Part shown: one piece after another, positions 58,464 through 64,000 of the stretch
How positions within the stretch are numbered: position 1 is the stretch's first letter
Layout of the letters: each line of letters starts with the position of its first letter
NCBI GenBank assembly: GCA_965644295.1
Contig: CBFFRP010000446.1
Coordinates: 1 to 64,000, forward strand
DNA: 64,000 bases
Reading direction: 5' to 3'
Origin: Paraphysomonas bandaiensis
Lineage: Eukaryota; Chrysophyceae
Notes under the pieces: generated by a model
Databases searched by the model: none
Told to the model about the DNA's origin: nothing
Seen by the model: only the letters and a program-made list of their open reading frames with translations
Position numbers and translations under genes: made by a program

Positions 58464-58722
58464 TAACTCTTAACTACTGATATGAACTCCAATGACGTCC
58501 AATTCCATCAAGTATATTGCATGTATTATTCATGTATCTACGTATGCAATCTTCACGGATACTACACTTTCTACATATACAAACTTAACTTTTTAGAGCA
58601 GTGATTATTTACATGATGCTCTGCACATCACAGCATTCAAGTCCACCGATATATATATGATAGCTATATATCATATTATGGTTACACTCATCATAAACAT
58701 CTAACATGGGAGCATCACAAGC

Positions 58723-61700
58723 TTATCTGGAATGTTGTGATACTGACGATCGTCTCCTGTTGACCAATGCTGATCCCCGTCTACCCGGTCCTCCAGATGT
58801 AGACGAACGTCGGCCACTAGGCGGCATACTAGTCTCCCGTTGTATTCTCCTTGTTGGGGCAGGCACAGAGCTTTTTGTAGTAGGGTTACTGCTGCTACTG
58901 GTCACTGAAACATGGTCATTTTCCAATTCGTAGGCGACGTCAAAATCTGCATCATCATTATCCTCTGGAATATTGTGTCCAGCAGATTTGCGAGAAGGGG
59001 TCGAGCGCTGCGATCGACTGGACCTTGAGCTCTTTTGGGATTCCATTAAAGCTAGACGAGCTAGTCTTTTTCGCTCAAGTTTTTCCTTAAGGCGTTCTTC
59101 CTTCGACTTTTTGTTCTTTTTAGGCTTTTTCTTCCTGCGAATGAATACATTTCAAATAACACTATATTGCACAGTGTACATATTACACAACGCCTGAAAA
59201 TTTATATGAACGCATGCTGCACTGTACGCAAAACATGCTACGAGATTTATATATATTCGCGCACAGTGCCATTACCTAGCCTTTGGGTTATATCCCCACA
59301 TTGCTCCTGCTCCAACTACAATCGCCCTATTCTTCTCTGTTAGTACGAACTCCTCCTCAGAGCTCGAGCTGGACTCCTTCATCTCCTGCAAACACAAATT
59401 CATATATATTCGTTACTGCACACACATGTAATATAAAGCTGTAACATTGGGCATACATCACATCGCGGCATAGTTACCGCAATGCATAACGCTAAATACT
59501 AAATATAGAGCACATCTTATTCCCAAGCACACACCTCCTCGGTGATATAGGTGTCCATATCTTCCTCCTCATCGTCATCTATGAAACTTTCTATTTCTTC
59601 GTCAGTCTATACACACAGAATTTAGTACACACTACAAACATATAAAAAATATACTGCACTACAGAGAGTTCCATATACCCGGTACTACATTGCAGCAACA
59701 GCACACTTTTATTACCTTTTTCTCTCTGAACTTTTCCCACGACCTTTTCGTAGCCTTGGCACACTGCACCGTATGAAACACACACTTAATACATCCTAGC
59801 CTACACCTCCTCGCTGTCCTGCTCACGCAAAACATTAAGCATACTTCGGTCCAGGATAACTTCTTGTGTGTTGGGGTACCTTCTCAGTAGTCGATAAAAC
59901 CTAAGGAACTGCCTCCATGGCATTTGAAATACACCCCCACTGCAAAAGCCATGTTACAACACTCTAGTTAATGGTAACAGCATACACCGCATAGCATACA
60001 CACACGCCCCGTACAGCACATATGTCGAACATACTACGAAATGAATGTAGCGTGTGCGTATCACGATCATGATCTACCTGCCATTGATAGATAACAGCTG
60101 TACAGTGAAGTTGATATTGGACCGTGGTGGTACTGTAGGTCCCATCCAGTAATTGCCATACGCGAAGTCGTATCTGACCTGCGTTTAAATGCATAAAAAT
60201 GAATTACTCTGAATTCATACATTAAAACACTACACATAGAATACTATCCACAACAGACTGAGATGTGGACCACAAAATACAATGGCATACCTTTATTGTA
60301 GAAGTTTCTCCTAGTGTCATATGTCTCACACCTACATCCAGTCCCCGGACTACATGTCCTCTCCTAGAGGGAATCAGACGGACGATGAGCTGACCTCTAC
60401 ACACATAACGTGATTAACAACATTGAATACGGTGTCCACACATATAAACACAATGTAGTACATAACCACCTGTCTTTTTGGTGCACGTCCGCTATATTTT
60501 CATCGACCTGTTTCTGGACCTAATGGTAACATACATCATTGCAAAGCATAAATACACTAATGCCGAGAGCAATGGCACTGGAAGTTTACGCACATCAAAG
60601 TACTTGAGCGGAAACCATTGGGTGACACCCACAGTAGCTGACAGCACAGTTTGCCTCTGCTTGTGAATAACTCTGTCACAGGCAATTAAAATATCATAAT
60701 TTAATAGTGCATATTACTAAGTGTAGTGTATAGTGTGGTAATTATACTACAGCGAATTCATTGCGTGAGAATATACACTTACTCCGCCACTGACTGCCGC
60801 CTGCTACTAGAGGGTCTACTACCATCAGTAGGAAATAGCTGACCCCATTGAGTCTGAGCAAAATTCCCTATAGCACTGCAGAATAGTATTTAAAGTAACA
60901 CATCCGCTGGCATGCATTTAGTAGCGCGTCTCACCTTAGCCCTGATACCATTTTAGAAACTAGGGCGGACTTGGGCTTTTCTGGATCCATTTCCTCCTCA
61001 ATAAATGTGGCCACATCGCTTTCCTGGCTTATATCTTGTGCTGCTGCGGTGTAATTTTCCTGTAGAATATATTTCACAATAATTACACAATAGAAAAAAT
61101 ATGTAGAACTGAAACATAAAAAGGATACATCACGATATATGGAAACAAATTCACAGCAAGAAGATATATAAAAAATATGTCAGCAAGTCAACGAGGAAAA
61201 CTATTAACCATGCATGCATTGAAAATTTACCTCATTCTCTCTAGTTTCATCATCCTCGTCATCAGAAACATGCAAGTCGTGGTCTATCCTAGGGGTAACC
61301 CCTCTTTCGGTGCGTTCGAAGTACTCTGGATGAGTATCTTGCAGGGACTGCTCAGTGCATAAGCCACTATCAGATTGTTCGCTGGAAATCTTCTTCGATG
61401 CAAATTGGTCACGCGACGAAGACAGTTCATCCTCTTCTTCACTCTCAGAAATTTCTTCCCCAGCATTTTCTAATAAACTTCTGTCCTCCATCACTAGTGG
61501 CGGAACAGATTTAGACCGCGATGATGCAGATGTCTCCGACCCCCCTTCCCAACGTCTCCATGCCGGTACATCACTCTGGTCTACATCGCCTTCAGATCCA
61601 TCCTCTTCTATCATATTTTCGGTCTCATATTCAAACACGGGTTCCTTCGGTTCCGGTCGCTGAAGCTCATCGTCTTCTCCTGGAAGGTACACATTCTCAT

Positions 61701-63413
61701 CTCCAAAGAGGTCCTCTGTGGCATCTTGTATTGTCACTGATTCAAAATCCTTTTCTTCGGCATCATCCCTACTTCCCTCACTAATACTCTGATTTCCAGG
61801 ATGATTCTCACTCTGACTTTCTATCTGACTACCTCGTCTACTTTCACCTTCGCTATTCACCTGGCTTTCTACAATACTATCTGATATACTCCCTACTTGA
61901 CTTTGCTGCCTCAGAGAGTTCTCAGCCGCTGAAATGACAGAGCTACTATCCATAGACTCACCATGTGAGGCCTCTTCGATTGGATCGTGTATTCCCAGCT
62001 CTTCGTGGCTGGATGTCGAGCTATTACTTTTCGCTATAATCTCGTCTTTTTCAACGGAAGGTGTGCTCTGACCAGACGATATTGACAATCTCGTGCTTCG
62101 TATCTTCTTCACAAATATGTTCGCACCTCCTATGAAGAAGTGATTCAGAGCCTTACCCGCTTCAATCTCACTAAATGACTTTGGAAAGGAAGGTGCCAAT
62201 TTGCGGAATTGCTCCACTGAGATCTTTATACTGCCCAGATCGCCATGTTTACGGAATCGATTATGGTCATAGAGGTTAATCTGAAACAAATGCATCGCAT
62301 CTAAACTCCCCTCCTTGCGTTGACGACGGGAGTTAGGGCGGTTCAGCTGACCCAGTTGCCGTAAACGAAGTTCTTCAGTTAATACGTCTTCCACGCGGAA
62401 CGTAAAGACATTTCCGGAAGTCCATTCGGGATCGCATGTGTTATCGATGACCTTCGTACGACCCATACTACGTCCCAAAAATATTACCTCGCAGAATGGG
62501 TCAGACAAGCCGATAGCATCCATTTTATCAAGAGACTCTGCTCGAACTATCTTGAGATAACATATATTGGCATTAATTCCAAACTGCACACCCAATCGGC
62601 CATGATATTCCCTGAGGGATAAATTAAGTCGAATGGGCTTCTGATTGGATACATTGGCAAGTTTTAGGAGCTGCGGTCGTGTTATCTCCACATGCCCTGC
62701 ATGACACAGAAAATACAAAATAAAATCACAGGTGCTAGAGCTTCATACTCACCTAGAAAGTCATTAAAGTTGAAGTAATCTCTGTCGAACACCTCCATCT
62801 TCAATATGTCATCCCCTTTCTTTATTTTGTGTACAGCATCTATCTCACATGGCACAACAAAAGTTTCGTTGTTCCAACGTGGATTTATTGTTCTTGGTCT
62901 TGTCCTAGTAGTACCAACACGTTTACCTCCAAATTGAAGGCATACAAAGGGGTCGGACGAACCATGAGCGTCGGCAATAGGTAGTCGCTTCGCACCTAAT
63001 ATTTGAACATGCACACATGTTCCACTTACACCAGAGGGAAATTTAACATACTGCACGGGCTCACGGTGGACAGTTTTACCATTATGAATTACCCTACTCT
63101 TGACTTTGATCTCAACGATGTCGAATAGTTTCGGAAATGAACGCGAATCGCCTCGTATCTGAATCTTCTTACGCACAGCTGGCCCGATGACCACAATACG
63201 CCGCACGTGATCCTTCGTCTTAACGAAACTATGAGCATACTCATCACACTCTTTGCACAGATAGTTACACCGCTGACACTGTTGGCAGTATTTAATGACC
63301 AGCCCCGGATTGCTTCTCGTCTTCTTGTTGCCTAAACACCGCTGACAGAACACAGCCGCAGGGATGGCGTGAGGGGGGGACTTCTCGATATGATACCGCA
63401 GAGGCTCGATCAT
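58723..63413 (-). CDS. B-box-like zinc finger, two C2 domains and FKBP-type domain fusion, 1147 aa
   Basis: Thirteen exons: 62753-63413, 61231-62696, 60935-61059, 60783-60875, 60590-60656, 60470-60519, 60291-60396, 60078-60178, 59807-59939, 59716-59763, 59535-59606, 59276-59385, 58723-59134; 1148 codons joined. Residues about 22-75 hold Cys/His pairs including YLCKECDEYAHSFVKTKDH, a B-box-like zinc site. C2 domain 1 is at about 130-225 (VQILGAKRLPIADAHGSSDPFV, TINPRWNNE, DRDYFNFNDFLG). C2 domain 2 is at about 255-385 (KIVRAESLDKMDAIGLSDPF, TCDPEWTSG, YDHNRF). A long Ser/Glu-rich acidic region follows. An FKBP-type fold ends near residue 890: HVVRGLDVGVRHMTLGE, YDFAYGNYW, VPPRSNINFTVQLLSI. The tail is basic and Ser-rich. 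The C2 Asp residues look calcium-competent. The FKBP N-terminal strands are poorly matched, and exon 5 has an alternative acceptor two bases away, so that part is least certain. Confidence 0.82.
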
Positions 63414-64000
63414 GCGGCTATGGCACGATACAGGAGGTTATCTGAGTGTACTGTAATCGTGTTCTGGTTATGTATGTGTGTGTGTGTGTGAGCGTGGCAT
63501 ACTTAAACTGCTCGACGTGTACAGGTACAGCTGTGTAGGTGTACGTGTACATGTACAGCACAGCAGTACAGTGTCAGTGGACTCTACCAGCTACCAGCGT
63601 ATAGTATAGTCATACATCCGTTAAGAAGAAATAACCGAAAGAGATCTAAAAAACTGAAACTGAAAAAAAGAAATGAGTGTGGACTGAAATTATAATCATC
63701 TCTTCAAGATACTTCCGTTTTCAAGTCCTTCACATTAAAGTCTACAAACTGAAACATCCCTTTGTGTCTTCTGAAGATCGATGTACCTGAGGCCTCCAGT
63801 GAGTGTTGTTTTTTTAATGGCTCCAACACACACCCTCCAAGGCTGGACACACACATACACACACAACCCACAGGCGCTGTGCTCATTATTTCCTGGAGAT
63901 TAGTGAGACTCCCGTTAACCACGTGAAGCATGGTAACTCACATTGTTACATCACTGGAGAGATCATTTCACGTGTTTGTTTCATGTAGCCGGCTAAGAAT
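63414..64000. other. Upstream region of the C2/FKBP gene, no certain gene
   Basis: Contains a TG-rich tract (63470-63490) and a GTACA-rich block at 63515-63575 upstream of the ATG at 63413. A 75-codon minus-strand frame at 63704-63931 could be the last exon of a gene entering from the right edge, but nothing confirms it. Confidence 0.4.

Larger units (their letters stand above)
55798..58722. other. Intergenic region, repeats only
   Basis: About 2.9 kb without a supported gene. It holds MITE-like foldbacks (about 56921-57005, 57073-57170, 58370-58463) and an R1 copy (57466-57830). Short frames such as the one at 55994-56260 show no family feature and lack splice-consistent partners. Confidence 0.55.

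Noticed and set aside
63704-63931. 75-codon minus-strand frame at the right edge
   Set aside because: Low-complexity, no recognisable motif; might be a last exon of a gene beyond the window but cannot be supported.
1-64000. tRNA, rRNA or other classical RNA genes
   Set aside because: No sequence with a convincing pair of A and B boxes at tRNA spacing, and no rRNA-like conserved stretch, was found by eye; a covariance-model scan would be needed to be sure.

Overview
This window is nuclear DNA of an unidentified microbial eukaryote. Almost every gene is split by short GT-AG introns (most 28-160 bp), there are LTR retrotransposons and dispersed repeats, and no bacterial operon features appear. 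A probable TPLATE/TSPOON subunit of the TSET endocytic complex argues against animals and fungi, which lack this subunit. I cannot name the organism.

Layout. 1-3.1 kb: frameshifted, edge-truncated Ty1/copia element. 3.6-8.9 kb: a complete copia element with LTRs, PBS, PPT, a 5-bp target duplication and one intact Gag-Pol frame, nested in a dispersed retroposon-like repeat (called R1 here) that itself contains a second R1. 10.5-16.6 kb: TPLATE-like gene (-) and arylamine N-acetyltransferase (+). 17.3-19.2 kb: a partial copy of a DUF599 gene interrupted by R1, then the intact DUF599 gene (-). 20.3-25.0 kb: a possible SelO/kinase-fold protein (+) and a lipase maturation factor (+). 25.8-32.2 kb: a CRAL-TRIO/PX/tail-anchor fusion (-) and a DEDDy 3'-5' exonuclease (+). 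32.9-45.9 kb: two large TPR/IQ proteins (-) separated by a minisatellite. 46.5-51.1 kb: coiled-coil protein (+), acidic orphan (-), PUB-domain protein (+). 51.6-54.1 kb: PRMT7-like methyltransferase (-). 54.7-58.7 kb: decayed retroelement, foldback MITEs and R1. 58.7-63.4 kb: a B-box-like/C2/C2/FKBP fusion protein (-).

The most striking organisation is that all six long (TATG/CATA)n tracts lie immediately upstream of start codons. Five sit exactly in the gap between head-to-head gene pairs and the sixth lies just upstream of the PRMT7-like gene. None is in an intron, a coding region or a 3' flank. Several genes deal with membranes and lipids (TSET-like coat, Sec14/PX, C2 proteins, ER lipase maturation), but nothing shows that they form one pathway. 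Gene models were assembled by hand from splice consensus. For the multi-exon models where I give a protein length, the summed exon length is an exact multiple of three. Family names come from recognised motifs, not from a database search.
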